Below are positions 1 to 14,000 of a stretch of DNA of 64,000 nt, piece by piece. The stretch is from Cucumis sativus (taxonomy: Eukaryota > Streptophyta > Magnoliopsida > Cucurbitales > Cucurbitaceae). Each line of letters starts with the position of its first letter. Position 1 is the stretch's first letter. Under the pieces are notes generated by a model. The model was not told the origin of the DNA and ran no database searches. It saw nothing but the letters and a program-made list of their open reading frames with translations. The DNA lies in contig NC_026659.2 of NCBI RefSeq assembly GCF_000004075.3, forward strand, positions 26,058,272-26,122,271, read 5' to 3'. Made by a program: the position numbers and the translations under genes.

Positions 1-1617
1 AAGGTCACACAATAGAAAGACCTAATATATAGAGAGCTCAAATATATTATCTACCTTTCTCAACCACTGGACTCTAGGTTTTTCCTATGTAGAACCTCCT
101 TTTGTAGTGAATTTCAATAATTTTTTTCTTAAGGATCTTTTCCTAGATTGGTTTTCCCTTCATGAAGGGTGAAAATCGAGTTTTATTGAGATTGAAAAAT
201 AAATAGATAAAAGAATGCAAAAGGATATATAAAATGATATCCCAACAAAAGAAGCCAAATAGACCTAAACTAACTATACAAAAATGAGATTCCATTCTAA
301 TAGAATAAAGCCTAACGAATGATTCTAAGAAATCCTTTTGTAGTGATCTTTCTATTCAATCGTTCATCAAAGTTTTTTTTTAAATAAGGTTTCATCAAAA
401 TCTGTAGGGTGCAAAAATGCTATTGCCCCTCATTCACTCAACCTAGCATAAGTCCTGACTATACCCGTGATCCACCTTAACCTTATATCTGCTTCATTCA
501 ATGACAACCCAACTCTCAGCATAGCCCTACCCATCCCATCAAACCGAAGGAGCAATACAACATTCGAAGGGGAGCAAGTGTTTTCTAATAAAGAAACAAC
601 CAACAAAGTGATAAAATCCATATGCCACCAAAAACAAACCAGCCACAAAGTCAAAAGAAGCCCCTCTACATAAATGAAAGGGAACAAGTGAACGTGGATG
701 TTCTTTTTTCTTTTTTTGAAAGGATACAACACTTTTCATTGATATAATGAAAAAGCAAAAGCTCAATTCACAATATCACATAAAACAAAAAGGGGGGGGA
801 AAGAAAAGGAAGCAGAAGAAGAAGCATAAGATAGAAAATTTTGCAAATAGATTGGATGGAGAACACCAAGAAGCAAATGTGGAAGGTAACAGAGATTAAA
901 GAAGAGATCACCACTTGAAATATTCTAATTTGAGAAAACACTTTGTTTTAAAACCTATTCATGATATATTATTTAATTATTGATAATAAGATTAATCATA
1001 ACCCTTAGATTGTTGGGTTCAGTGCCGTTTTGTGGAAATTATGGGTGAGAAAAATGCACGGTTTTTCCAAGGCAAAGATAGACCCTCCAAGGAAATCTTA
1101 GATCTATCAATCTTCCATGCTATATTTGGGTGTAAAATGCACATCCCTTTAACAATTTTAGTATAGATTTCCTTGTGGCAAATTGGAGACAACTTTTCTA
1201 ACACTCTGGATTATTTCAATCAATCGATAAAATTGTTTCTAACCTAAAAAACCATTGGGTTTAGCGGTACTTTCACATAGAATGGTCATGTGATTGAATT
1301 ATGTAATGTCCATTACCTCCTAATTAACCACTTAATTTTCAAGAACACAAATGAAGGGGAGTGTTACTGTATCGATATAATATTAAATGTATCATAATAC
1401 AAAACTTAATTTTTAGATTCAGTAATGATTAAAAACAAAGAAAGCACATAAATATAAATCAATGCATCATTGTCAATCATAAGGAGGGGAAACAAACTCC
1501 TATCAGAGGCCAACCTTGTTCTTCAAATAATAGGATTCTTTTTCAGATATTCAAAATCATAATAGAGAAAATAACATTTGAAAGGTCATGTTAGCCATAA
1601 AATAAAACAGCACTTAC
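1..1617. other. Intronic or 3' gene-body DNA of the flippase gene, no exon seen
   Basis: This stretch lies beyond the last flippase exon I could read, whose donor is at 1612-1617, so it is probably a long intron. The next expected coding block of a P4-ATPase (a DGFFPAD-like motif) was not found on the minus strand here. The interval is AT-rich and contains short palindromes (156-169, 732-752) and a poly-G run near 791. A weak minus-strand reading frame at 430-732 has no recognisable domain. Confidence 0.5.
732..752. repeat. Short inverted repeat, possible retroelement end
   Basis: TTTTCATT and AATGAAAA flank a five-base loop, next to a pyrimidine-rich stretch (700-717). Similar 'poly-T then TTTCATTGAT' strings occur in the TPR-gene intron near 37373-37420. 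From memory, this kind of string is a common dispersed repeat end in cucurbit DNA, so repeat debris is likely. No element boundaries or target-site duplication could be defined. Confidence 0.35.
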
Positions 1618-4505
1618 CCTAACAATGTCTCCAACCTGCAACCTTTTCCACGGAACACTCTCCCACTTTTGATCTTGCAGCACATCTACAAGATTATTAT
1701 TAATTGCCATATCATTCTGGAATCGTTTCTGCATGGCATGATTAAAATGTCATAACATAAACAAAGCAGCTATGCATTCAAAGGACCTTATATTTTTTTT
1801 TTTACATAGAGATTCTTTGCTTAAAAAAATTCAACGTTGGGGTTGAAACAATTGAAAGGCAAACATATAGTGAGGGCACTCACCCAGTCCTCAAATGCTT
1901 CTTTAATGAGTGAGACGAGTAGAACCAAACTTAAAGGGACCACATTTGTAATGGGATGCACGGGACTGCATAGTGAAAAATAATTAAAAAGGTAATCGCT
2001 AAAACAATATTTAACAGCCTGTACCATGCTCTAAAACCATAAAACTCAAACAAAATAAATCAATTGATTAAAAGCGATAGAATAATATAGAATTTTAAAG
2101 CAACACTCAATTAATTTTTCATAATTATAACAAGCTATACATAATATATAAATAAGAAAAGAAAAGAAGCTTGAGAAGAGTACAGAATATAAGCAAGATC
2201 AGCTAATTCATTTCTTCTTCTTTTATCCTTGTTTTGCTTGTACATGTAACAAACTCCATCGGGAAAAAATAACAATGAACAAGGCTAGACGACCATAGAA
2301 ACCAATGGAGTTAAAGAAATAGAAAGAAAAAAAGTATATATAATAACAATAATTATTATTTTAAAAATTAGAATTAAAATTTCAAAGAATTCCTTTCTTT
2401 TTCCTTTCTTTTCTTTTAAAAAAACGAAGACCACAGAGACATCTTCAAGAGGAAGAAACAAGAACAGAGAGCTCCCAAAGAAAGTTACAATTGCTTTTCA
2501 CCAATAGGAAAGTTAGCCTGTTCCTCTCAGGCCACATTTCCCATAAAATGGATCTATAGGTGTTTAACTAGAAGATCCTTGCTTTCGTCTTTAGAGGATG
2601 GCTGCAAGCATTATGTTTAAGAAATTTTTTATTGTTCAAAGGAAAAACCATTGTCTACCTTAAAACAATCAGCTAACAGAACCGCTCTTTTCTCTCAACC
2701 AAATTGACGATCAGCTAATATGTTAAATTGTACAATAAAAAAATCTGAATTCCATTTGAAATATCTGTAGTTTTCTAATGAATTTAACCACATGCTCTCT
2801 AATATACTAAATCGCCTGATCAGGATCTCATGAATTCCCATGGTATACCACTTAGCAATTAAAAATTTAACTACAATGAACTTATTACATGTTAACTCCA
2901 GAAAGATATTAAGAACAATACAGTAAGAATAAGCCAAAACAACGTGACATCTTCTACATATCCAACAATTGTTAAGAAACGATGAAAGGTGCAATTGGGG
3001 AATGCTACCCAGTGTGACTACGCTTCCATCTATTAACTAACCTGATGGGTGTGGTGGATAAGATTGAGATGGTAAGAAAGTATAGGTTAGCCACACGCCT
3101 GAACTGTCAGTTAAAAAAGGTACAGAACTCTAATCAGTGATGTTTCAAAAAAGTTATGATGGTAGCAGGGTTAAAAGAAGTTACACAAAGCAGCACCAAT
3201 AAAAATGAAAATAAATAAATAAATAAAATAATATTTTTCAATAATGGCAATCGGAGAGCTTCTTTTTTTTTGGTAGTTCCTTTGGCCTCAATTTAGAGGA
3301 TACTTATCTTCACTTCCTTTTCTTGAGTGTATTGCAGTTTACTTTTTCATTTTTTTGGACTATTTTCAAACATAGCAAAATGAACCAAAATATTTAGAAA
3401 ATAGCATAGTCTATTTACGATGGACCATGATAGACCAAGATAGACCTACTAGTAGTCTATCTTTTCTTTTTAGTAAATAAATTCTTTTATACAAAATAAA
3501 AGTGAAAATTACAATAACGGAAGATACAACGTTTAGAATAGATTTAGTAAGATGAAGCTGGGGTAGTACCCACATCATTTGATCAGACAAAAATACCATT
3601 GGCTATCGTCTTCCAAAAATACTCTAATAATTCCTAAAGATAATTACACGATAAATCAAGTAAAGAACATGTTCTAGCCATTCACTTAAAAAACTGGAAG
3701 TTCCTAATAACATCAAAAAAATAAACTTGTCGTTTCCAATGTTCCTTGTTCTTGGACCAATAGTAGGATAGAAACTGCCCCTCCAGTTTTGAACAGTAAA
3801 TTACTTGGTCATTATATAAATCATCAATGAAACAGCCATAACGTCTCTTGCATAAACGTTCTCAAAGTTCAATTACTCCCACCCTCCTAATCAAAAGAAA
3901 AGGCCCACCGAAGTAACAAAATGAACAAACAATACATAGACTTGGGACGCTTAAAATTAGTTACCTGTTCAAACAGCCCTTTCGGAAAGAAAGTGAAGAA
4001 GTTGTACTTAGTCGTAGAAACTGAATTCCCCTGCATACAACGTCAAATTAACAGCCATACAAATGCATAAAACGAAGATAAAAACAAAACAATTTTTGCT
4101 AAAGATAAGCCAACAAACACATATGTCCAAATACAAATCAAGCAACAGCTCCTCGATACTCCTTCCTCAAGAAACGTTTTACGAACCATAACCAATGTCC
4201 GGGAGTTATAACGAAACAAATAAAAGCCCGCATTACATCTATATCATGACCAAGAAACACCACCCAAAAAAATAAAAATAAACAAACAAACAAATCAATG
4301 CAATACTTGGAAATCATCAAACCTTGAATTTGACAAGAAGATTAGCGTCGCGATCATTGCAGAAGATGGTGCGATGTCCAGGTGCCTGTGGCTGGACTCG
4401 ACCGAGTCGAACCGTTGTAGTAGAGGCGGTCCTCTCGTTCATTGCAGAATAATTACCACGCCCAAATCTCGAACTCGATGGTCTAACCCTATCCCATCCA
4501 CTCAT
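1618..4505 (-). CDS. ALA3: Phospholipid-transporting P4-ATPase, ALA3-like (5' part only)
   Basis: This is the N-terminal part of an aminophospholipid flippase, which moves phospholipids to the cytosolic leaflet of Golgi or vesicle membranes together with an ALIS/Cdc50 subunit. Five minus-strand exons were read: 4323-4505, 3965-4030, 3042-3103, 1884-1965 and 1618-1728. They join in frame to 168 residues. The order is a variable head ([11 protein letters not shown]), the P4 signature [20 protein letters not shown], the block [20 protein letters not shown] (first membrane segment), a second hydrophobic block around [18 protein letters not shown], then [10 protein letters not shown] and the start of the actuator domain (LQVGDIVR). 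The P-type DKTGT site, nucleotide domain and other membrane segments lie outside the window. An upstream in-frame ATG at 4517 would add four residues. I prefer 4505 because the protein then begins with the head I recall for this subfamily. The ALA3 assignment is from remembered similarity, not a search. Confidence 0.88.
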
Positions 4506-7500
4506 TTCCTCCCTCAAATTGCACCAAAGTCTCCCGATCCGGCGTCACCGAGTCGGTTTTTACGAAGGTAATCTAAAACAGCAAGAAGAAGAATAAGCAA
4601 TCAATTCTCCGGTGGGTTCAATCAACGGTGAAACACGGAGAAACAGCGCCCCTTTCTTTTAGAAATGGAACTTTCTTCTTTAGGCCTCTTCTCTTTGTTT
4701 ACGGGTATTATTTTTGCAATATTGAAATTTGACCCTGCGTTTTCATATTTTTCTCCTTTGCCCAGTCACGACCGCCACGTCACCCATCGTGTGATGTACC
4801 GAACTCGGAAAGCGCGTGGTGGTGCATACGGAAGTTGGCGGCTTTTCAACGGTTTTCGTTTTTCTATAAACGAAACATATCACGTCCCGTTTAACAGTCT
4901 TCGCGACGGCGAGCGTGATGCTCAATCCCGCGAAGAAGTTTCTCTGTCATGTACATAAACGGGAGCAGTTGGCGCTCTAATTAACTCTTTAATTCATGAT
5001 TAAGGACGTTACTTGCCTTCACGTGGTAACCCCTCCATAATGACACGTGTACTTAATTAACTTCTTTGAAAACCGAATTATTTTCTTTTCTTTCGTATAT
5101 CTAATAACATTCTATAAGTTTGTTATCGTTCTTAACTTCCTTTGTATTCGTGTTAAATTTTTCTGAAGTAAGGGATAGTTTGTTCTGTATAGCCTACACA
5201 TCTCACTTATCAACTTCGCTTCTTAGTAACGTATATATCACTATTTGGACATTTTTCAATATCTCGAACATGTCTAGAGTCTTGAATGTCCTTTTGAACC
5301 ATTAAAGCATAGTTTCTTGGATTTTCGTGTTGAAAATACCAACCTAACATGTTGTTCATACAAACATACATTTTATTGCTTATTTTAATTTATAATTTAA
5401 GTAGATATTATCAATTATGCATTTTGTTTCATATTATATACGGTCAAATTTAAATTTAAATCTGTATATGTTTTATAAGAAAAAAATAAAATAATATATA
5501 GTGTTTCATTCAAAAAAACTAATGTATAAAATAATAAAGTTGTGAAAATTTAAATGGTAAATTCAAATTAACAAAAACAAGTATGTTATGTAAGTTCACA
5601 CTAATTGTAACTCGGTTCGCAAATTTGTGTAAAGTTAAGACATTTTTTTATATGAACCCACAAAACAAATACATTTGTCAAAATATTCATAGATATGTTT
5701 TAAAACATTTGTACAAAAACAAATATTGTTATATAAAAACACGTGAAATCTATAAATTCATACATTTAGATATTGGTAGGAATATTTATTCAAGAGAGAG
5801 ATATTATATGAATATGTAGAAGCTTGTCCAATAAAATAAGTTGTTAAAAACATAACATCAAATATTCAATAAGTCATACAAAGAAAAAAAAAATGTACAC
5901 ATTTGAAGAAAAATAGTTTTAGGGAGAATAACTTAAATTATCACAATTGAAGTCTCATGTCACTTAGAGCAAAGAATAATTTTAGACTGCACACCCTAAC
6001 TACTAACTAGTATTAATCACGTTAAATCCAAAACTTTATTTATAACGAGTTAGATTACTCTACACTGTTCTGCTATGTGAATTTGTATTTTTTAATGTGT
6101 CATTGTGATTCATTCATGAGTTAATTAAGGTTAGAAAAATGTAATTAAATTTATAATATCAATTTATGTATGCATTTTAAAATACTTAGATAATTGACAT
6201 AACATTACAATTAACATGGACGGAAGTTTGATCTCTTTCTATAATTATTGTTATAAAGATAATTTCTCATGTAGATGACAATAGTTTGATAGGGTGTTAG
6301 TATAATAGTTTATGTTGTTTCCTACAAATACATATATTAAAACGATATCAACTTACACTCTTAGTTTTCGATGTTGTAAAATTAAATCACAAACTTTCAC
6401 TAATTGCATAAATTCACAACTTTCTTTCAAGTTTGTTTGAACAGTTTCACGTAAGATTTATACTAGCTTCAATTGAACTACGAAGCTTTCATAAATTAAT
6501 CAATTTACACCCTTTATTTTTTAACATAATTTTTTTAAAAAATATAACATTTGACAACATATCTACACCTCATAGAAAAATCAAATTTAATAAATATTGT
6601 CTTTGTGGTTTTGTTACGTGGAGTGCGAATAGTTTGTCAGATTTTTATATTTTGAAAATTTTCCAAATATTGAAATTATTTTGAAAAACGTAAGTATCAA
6701 GTGGTATGAATGTAGGCTTATTCAAATGTTAAATTATTGAATAAAACTATATCTCGTTATAGGTGGACGATGTCTATTGTCTCCACTTAATCTTTTGGAC
6801 TAAGCATCATGTGGTACGAGAGGGGACGTAACAATAAGCCTGAGATATTTGTTAAATTTATGTATGGATATAGGTCAAAATTCATCTATTGATTTCATAT
6901 GAAAGACATTTTCAAATATAGTTTAATGATTTAAAATGTTTAAAAAATACAACAAAGTTTAAAATTTAATCGACGTCAATCATTGACAAAATTTGAAATT
7001 TTATTACGTTTTGTAAATATTTTCCCAAGTTGTACACTAATTTAGTGGATAACTTAGATATAAATTAACCGTTACAAAAAAAATATTATAGAAAATTATT
7101 GTAGATGACAAAATTGCTATTTTTTTTTATAAAATATAATAAAATTTTAAATTTTATTAGCATATATGGTTGATATAGTATAAAAATTGGTTATATTTTA
7201 GAAATATTTTAGTACATTTTTCTATATTTGAAAATATCAAATATTAATTTTCATTATCTACCAACCCTTTGATTTCAACAAATTTTTAATGTGCTATACA
7301 ATGATTTTTTTTCTTTTTGTACTAATAACACGGTGGCGAAGAACGTGCAGCTAAAGTTGGTGACATTAGGAAAAAACGACTGTGCAATGAAATGCTACAC
7401 ATAATAAACAATACATACTAGTTGTCATGGCTATTAGACCGATTTGCCAATTGTCTTCATCCATCTGTTCAGCTCGTTTGATTAATCAAATCCCATCAAA

Positions 7501-7640
7501 CTATATGCATAAATTACTAAATAAAATAGCATTTATACATAAATAATTAAGTTGTATTATTTCCACAAATCTGGTTGTATTTCTAGATATTTTTAATAAC
7601 AATCGAATGGAGTCGCCCTAATTTACGTCGTCTCACATGA
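4506..7640. other. Intergenic: flippase promoter side and AT-rich spacer
   Basis: The first 450 bases upstream of the flippase start are the most GC-rich part of the spacer and probably hold its 5' UTR and promoter. Beyond about 5100 the DNA is AT-rich and stop-riddled on all frames. The short open frames here (for example at 4665-4958) match no family I know and have the composition of random AT-rich DNA. Confidence 0.6.
5020..5049. promoter_or_regulatory. Paired ACGT-core (G-box/ABRE-like) sites
   Basis: CACGTGG at 5020 and ACACGTGT at about 5043-5050 sit 24 bases apart, roughly 520 bases upstream of the flippase start. ACGT-core pairs of this form are classical binding sites for bZIP and bHLH factors in plant promoters. 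The sites are plain in the sequence. Function is inferred, and the nearest start site is some distance away. Confidence 0.35.
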
Positions 7641-8060
7641 ATGATGCAAATTGCAAAAAGGTTCGAAATACAAAACTGCCCGCGCTATCCTCCAAAGCGC
7701 GCTACTCTTTTCGAAAAGAAGCTAAAGGACATAGTTGGAGGGAACGATCAGCAAAGAGTTCGGTTGAGTTCAGTTCAGAATAGTCTAGAGATTCATATAT
7801 TCTTACACGAGGTTTGTATTCACTAGTCGCTCCATTTCCATTCCTACAGTTTGTTTCACTTTCAACTCCCAATTTATTCCATGGGAAAGTTCTGCCCAGA
7901 TTTCTGGTTTGGAAAGTTATGTTTCGTAGTCCCATTTATTGGAAATCATGATGCATATCCTTATTCCATACACATTGCGATTTGTGCAAAGGCTGTTGCT
8001 AATTTAATTAGAATTAAGCATACTCACACCGCGTGTTTCAGAATCAGGTAAGCGAAGTGT
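7641..8060 (+). other. Possible noncoding transcript or gene relic
   Basis: This patch is less AT-rich than its surroundings. It contains exon-like stretches ending in plausible donor sites (ACGAG|GTTTGT near 7810 and ATCAG|GTAAGC near 8048). Frames on both strands are open for only 60-77 codons and show no domain. It could be a long noncoding RNA, the leader of a lost gene, or chance. Confidence 0.2.
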
Positions 8061-11000
8061 AGAATGATTATCTATATTTTGATGGGTATCGTGGAGGAAT
8101 TTGAAAATACATAGCTTAAATCAAATGTGTCTAGTCAATGTGCACGGATCAAAACTCTAGTTAGTCTTCTTTCAGCAGAAACATCACAAACTTAATGCGA
8201 AACATCACGAACTTATCCAGATGATTTTCCCTTAGGAATGATTGATAGGTCTGACTTCTCAACCAAGAAGTGGGGGGTTGATTCCACCTCCTCAAAACAT
8301 AGCAAACTTATCCAAATCAAATGTCACTTAAATTTTGTGGAAGTTACAATCATAGCATATAGAGGGAACAAATATTAGATAACATGAAGTTTCATCTCAA
8401 AACCAATGAATAATAAGAATAGTAAGTCATGCTTATGCTTGTTTTTTTCACCGGATCCTTATTTATAAGTAATAGTTTTGTTATTTGTGCTTGAACTCAG
8501 GAGTCACTGCTTGTTGGAAATTAAACGGAGTTTGTTTGTTGTCTTAGTTGAGAATCACTAACTCGATCTCACGTAGAATGGTTTGAACCACTTGAAAAAG
8601 AGGCATTGCTTGCAAAGCAAATGGTGGAATGCAACACACTTTGAGCAAAAAGAGGGAACAGGCAAGTTGTTACTACTCTAATTCATTTTAGATGGATGAA
8701 ATCTTTTAGATTTACTTACATAGTTATATATTACAAGAGATGTGGTTTAAAGTTTTTTTTTTACTCGTCTGGCATGTTGTTGGTGGATTATTGAGTAGAA
8801 TGGATAAGGCCTATGCATATTAAATGGTACTTTTGGGTGTGTAGATAAAATCGAGCATTTGAAAATCTTAAACTATGTTTATCAATGTAATCATGGTTGA
8901 TGGAACAGGCCAAAAATGGTTGTTTATTTATTTGGTGAAGTGTTTTTTTAAATTTTTTTATGTGGATCCATTTTCTTAGCAAGGAATTCCCAACTTGTGC
9001 TTCAATAGCCTGTTAATTATAGATCTGGTTAAACTGAAAGCCCTTTTTCTTTTGGCCGTTCAGTCCAGAAAATTATCGCTAGGCTACAGCTACTGTTGCA
9101 AATGGGCCAGTGACCATGGGAAATTAATTGACCTTATAATCCCCTTGACAGTGATCTACATGTCAAAAAAGAAAAAAAAAAATTAACTGTGTCTTCACGT
9201 TCATGGCTTTTCTCCCTTCCACTTGTCATGTTGCAAATGGATGGACTATGTATCGGTTCTTAATTTTTCCCCCTCAGCAATACTGTACACCAAACACGTA
9301 CATTTTTATTTTCTAAAATCACAAATTTTTTTACCCTTGTCATGAATAAAGATTCTGCTGACAATGATAGAGGACGATATGTTGAGAGACCCTTAATATA
9401 TTGATTTTGGGTTTAGAATCCTTATTTGATAAACTAACATAGAACTATGATTTAGATAGAAAAAGACTTCTATTCGATTTTAATCCTGACCTTGTAAACA
9501 AACTCCAAGATTGGTGCATGTTTCGAGCTCGGAAGTATAGAGCACACTGCTATGAGACTATACTTCACTGCTAAATTGAACTTTGATGACAGCATGTAAG
9601 TTCATCATTCTTGGTGAGTGGTACATGTGCAAATGTGCAATTTACATCATTTTAACTTTGGGGTGCTTAGTTTAATGTTGGAATGCAATGACATAGTTCA
9701 ACTAATCAAAACATTATACATCTTATGATCCAATGATTCCAATCCCTACCTTTGAATTGTTGAACTAAAAAAACTTTTAAAAGCTTCTAATGAATTAAAG
9801 CCAAATTCAAATGTCTCAATGGTTGGCTGCATTAAAAAATATATTTTAAAATTTTAAAAGCATTTAAATCCACTTTTAAATCTTTTTAGGAAACCGTTAA
9901 TACTTTTTTTCCTAAATGTATTCGTTGGAAAATTTTGTCATCTAAAGATGTTATTCGGTAAGCTGTCCAAACATTTTTTTGAAGGATAGATGTGATAAGA
10001 GAGCTAAAAACAGATAAGGTTCTCAGCTCAAATAAAACACAGAATACCCTGTTGGATAAAACCCCATAAAAAAAAGTTCTTTTGACCCCTACTTGGGGAA
10101 GAGACACTACAAAAAAAGACTTGCAGGGAAGCTAGGCCTCCGTCAACATAGGGTATGTTCAAACTTATTGCAAAACCTATCATAAAAAAAAAAATCTCAG
10201 AATGGTGACCAAATTGCTTTATTAGTAGTAGCTTCAAAGTTTTATATGCAATGATTTACATATAAAGCTTGACGTTACTAATAAAGCAAACCTAAACAAC
10301 TGTGAATTTACTATTCGAAATTTTACATATAAATCAGGTGAACGAATTCCCACAGTGAAGAATTAATGGAAAAGTAAGCTTAGAAAAGTTAGTCCTTGCT
10401 ACTTAGTAGTTGCATTTTGAGATTTGATGCTTAAAAGACAATTATTTTATGCCTTTTCTTTTCTCTTGTTAAATTCAATCATTGGCTTATTTGGGCTCTA
10501 AATCCTACCCTCAGAATAGAAGTTTGTTTGATAGCTTTTGTATGTTATAGATCTTGTTGTCACTGTCTAGATGTAATCCACTGGAAGCCAATTTCACGCG
10601 ACTGGCAATTTGGGGTCCATTTGTGAACAACTACAACAGCCCATTCTTCAAATCAATTCTTTAGGGCTGGCCATCACCAACTCATCAATAATATATTGGC
10701 CCTTAGATGTGTTGAAGTGAAAATTTCAATATTTTGGGCACAAGCTTTAGCCGGTAGGGACAAAAGACTCAAAACTCAAACTCCACATCCTTTTTAATTT
10801 TAATTTCTTTTTTGTCTTTAGCTGGCAACTTTTCTATATACTAAGCAGTTGATTTAGAAGTTAGGAGAGGGAGACAAAGTTGATTTAGAATTTTAGGGGT
10901 AGCTCATCCGTCTGGCTGTCATCCAACGAACAAGTAAAAGCAACCGAGTCTATGAAAGGGGTGGGGGTTGGTTGCAGACACGGATTCCTTTCTTGGCTTT

Positions 11001-14000
11001 CATATTATTATTTACATTTCTTTTTCTTATAGACTTCATTGAATTATTGCTGGATGTTGACAGAGAAACTAACACCATTGAAAATACTGTTCATATTTCT
11101 AGCTTTGTACTATTACGTTTCCTTTTTCTTGCTCTGACACCCTTCAATTTTACACTTTCAGTGTTAAAAGAAAGACATGGCCGGCAGTGTTATATCTCCT
11201 TCTATACTATATTATATAGCTTGTTGTTTGTTGTACTTGTGCCCAACTTTTGCTTGAACCACACGTGAGATCTTTTTTCCCCAACCTACAGCCTGCATTT
11301 ATTAGTAGTCCTCCTAACCCTTTTCTAGGGACCCGGCTTACATCTGGTTGCATAAATTATTTCTAAACATCAAATTTTTCTACCTTGTGTTTTCTAGTTT
11401 CAACTGTATCTATTCTCGTGTAAATCTTACATTAAATTCGTTTGAATTTTGGTGGGGAGTATTTTACTTCCAGTCCAAAGTTTTTTTTTGGTCCATTTAT
11501 TTTCCCTATGCTCTAGTTTGATTTTGTGTTGTGTTCAAAACAATACTACGTGACACACTAGAGTTGCATTAAAGTAGTATGCGCTGGGTTGTATATCAAA
11601 TTTTGAGATGAATGACCCTTTTTGGTTGTAAATATGATTTTAAAATTTTGTTAAAAATACACTTTTGTCTTTGAGTTTTGGGTGTGATAACATTTTGGTC
11701 TCTGATTTTTCAAACTCAATCTTATCTCTTGAGTTTTGATAGTTTAATTTTGTTTGGAAACTTATGGACTAAATACTTCAATATCTTAGAGAGACTAAAT
11801 GTTTTTTCTTTTTTAAAATTTTTATACGAATTTGAGCTTTTAATGGAATGTTTGGGCTCTTTGTCCTGAGTTTGAGTAGTTTATTATAGCTCACTAGTTG
11901 TTTGAGTATTTTGTTGTAATAGTTGAAATTCCAAATGATTATAACTCATAGTTAGTCATTATAAAACTACTTGAAAACTTCCAACATCTATTTTGCTTAT
12001 TATTTTGTAACTATTATCTCTCATCATTTATAACTCAAATTCAAGTAGCATCAAATAGCATGCTCCTTAACCACATACTATTTTAACTTCAAACTATAAT
12101 AGCTAACTTAATGTCCAAAAAAAACTTTAAAGTCCAAAATCTACCCTACCAATTGTTGAAAAAGAAGGTTAGAAATAAAAGCTACAAGAGCAAAAGTCAC
12201 CCAAGGGTGATAAGATTAAAATATTTTCTTTTACCTTGTAGATGCAGCAATAATTTGTAGGTAGGAAAAAAGAGATAATCTCGGTCAACATAAATAATAA
12301 TAGAGAAAAGACTATAGTGAAAAAATATATATATTTGTAGAAAACCCATGGCCAAAAGCTAATGTTCATTGAGTTCCACAATTTTGCTTCTCTCTTTGGA
12401 CTTTGAACAAAAATCATCAACCATGTGTGTTGGCAGTTCCAATCACCAACCATTAGTAAAAAGTTTCGAAACTCCAAAATACATAAATATCACAAAATAT
12501 TGGAAGTTGACCTCCATTCAATGATATTTTTGGCTTGAAATCTTGACACTTTGGTGGAGTAGGTAATCAACATCCTTAATTTTGTTTGAAGATTTTGTTA
12601 ATCCCCATAAGCCCAAAAATCATGGGTGTTATTGTCCTTTTCTAAGCTTAAAGACAGAGGAAGCAAAAGGAAGTAAATCATTAAGGCATTGTTTCATTAG
12701 GACAGTAGGCCCATCTCTACACAAGTGGCAAGGCAACTACCTCCATCAATTTCCTTCTACTGACCTTTTCATGCCATTAAAGTTCATTTAAAGCTCCCAA
12801 CCATGTTAATTATAATTAAATAAAAGTGTTTAATATTGAAAGGTCATTCACTTGAAAGGTATTTTAGACAAATAAATTATTTTCTTTGCTTTTCATTTTC
12901 TTTTAGCGTAGAAAATAAAATACAGTATATCGCTCCAATTATTGAGAGGGAAAATAAAAACGTGGCTACCTTTAAAGGCAAAGGAATTTGCCCCACGGAT
13001 GGATGGATGGGTATCCTACTCCTTTCATTGTATTTCCCCTGTTAGCTGTTAGCCTACGTGCAGATCCATCAAATTTCCTCCATAAATGAATCCCATGCCC
13101 AATGAATATGAATAGTCCATCATGAATTAAATACAAACAACAAAATATTCATTTTTTTATTTTCTTTTTCATAATTTAATGTCAACTTTATGGTATGTAT
13201 TTGTTAGGTGATTGTGTCTAATATGTATTTCTCTGCTTGTGCCTTTTAGGTCGCTGGGTTTGAGCATCTTTTAAGGAGGTTATTTTGTGAGTCCCTAATA
13301 TATATAAATTTTGTATCTTGATCTCCAAGATAAACTCCATGTTTTTGAAAGCGATGAGTATAAATGTGTAGGTACATTAAAAACTATCATGGTAGAATGG
13401 GTAGGTCACACAAATGGGAGAATATCACAACCTAAGCTACCTACCATATGATTGACTTGGTTGTCTAGGAGTTTTTCTAATCATATTTTTTCCTCAATAA
13501 ATATCATGTATTTGAAGATAGTTTGGTATTAGAAGATATATCAGATTATGTTAATGTTTAATTTGAAATTATTTTCAATTAAAATATAGTGACCACATTT
13601 TATTTCATTCTAATAATTAATGGACTTGCATATTTGTCGTTTAAGAGATAATCAATTAAGTTATTTTAGAATGTTATTCGACTGTTTTTTTTCTTATTTG
13701 TTGTGGGGTGGTTTACTGTTTTTTTCAGTCGTTGTCTGTTGTAGTCAAAGATGAACATGATTTTGAACTTAGTGTGATGTTTAACTATATCCCCGAAACT
13801 ATTTTTCTCCTATGTACGGTTTGAATTAATATATATAATATATATTTTTCAAATATATAGTTACGAAAGGTGGCGATATACCCAAAAACCATTTATCCTT
13901 GTTTACTTTCTCTGGCAGTCACACTCCTATTCTACTAGAAGCAAACTATATAAAGATATAGTATAGCCCAATTTAAAAATGGCAATTGAAAACACCAAAG

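Noticed and set aside
1019-1204. Minus-strand frame as a retroelement protein fragment
   Set aside because: Only about 60 codons without a motif that I can name. It might be repeat debris but there is no positive evidence.
10107-10119. CACTACAAAAAAA string like a CACTA transposon end
   Set aside because: No inverted partner within several kb. The TTTTGTAGTG strings at about 103 and 341 are far away and both in the same orientation. No transposase frame is nearby.
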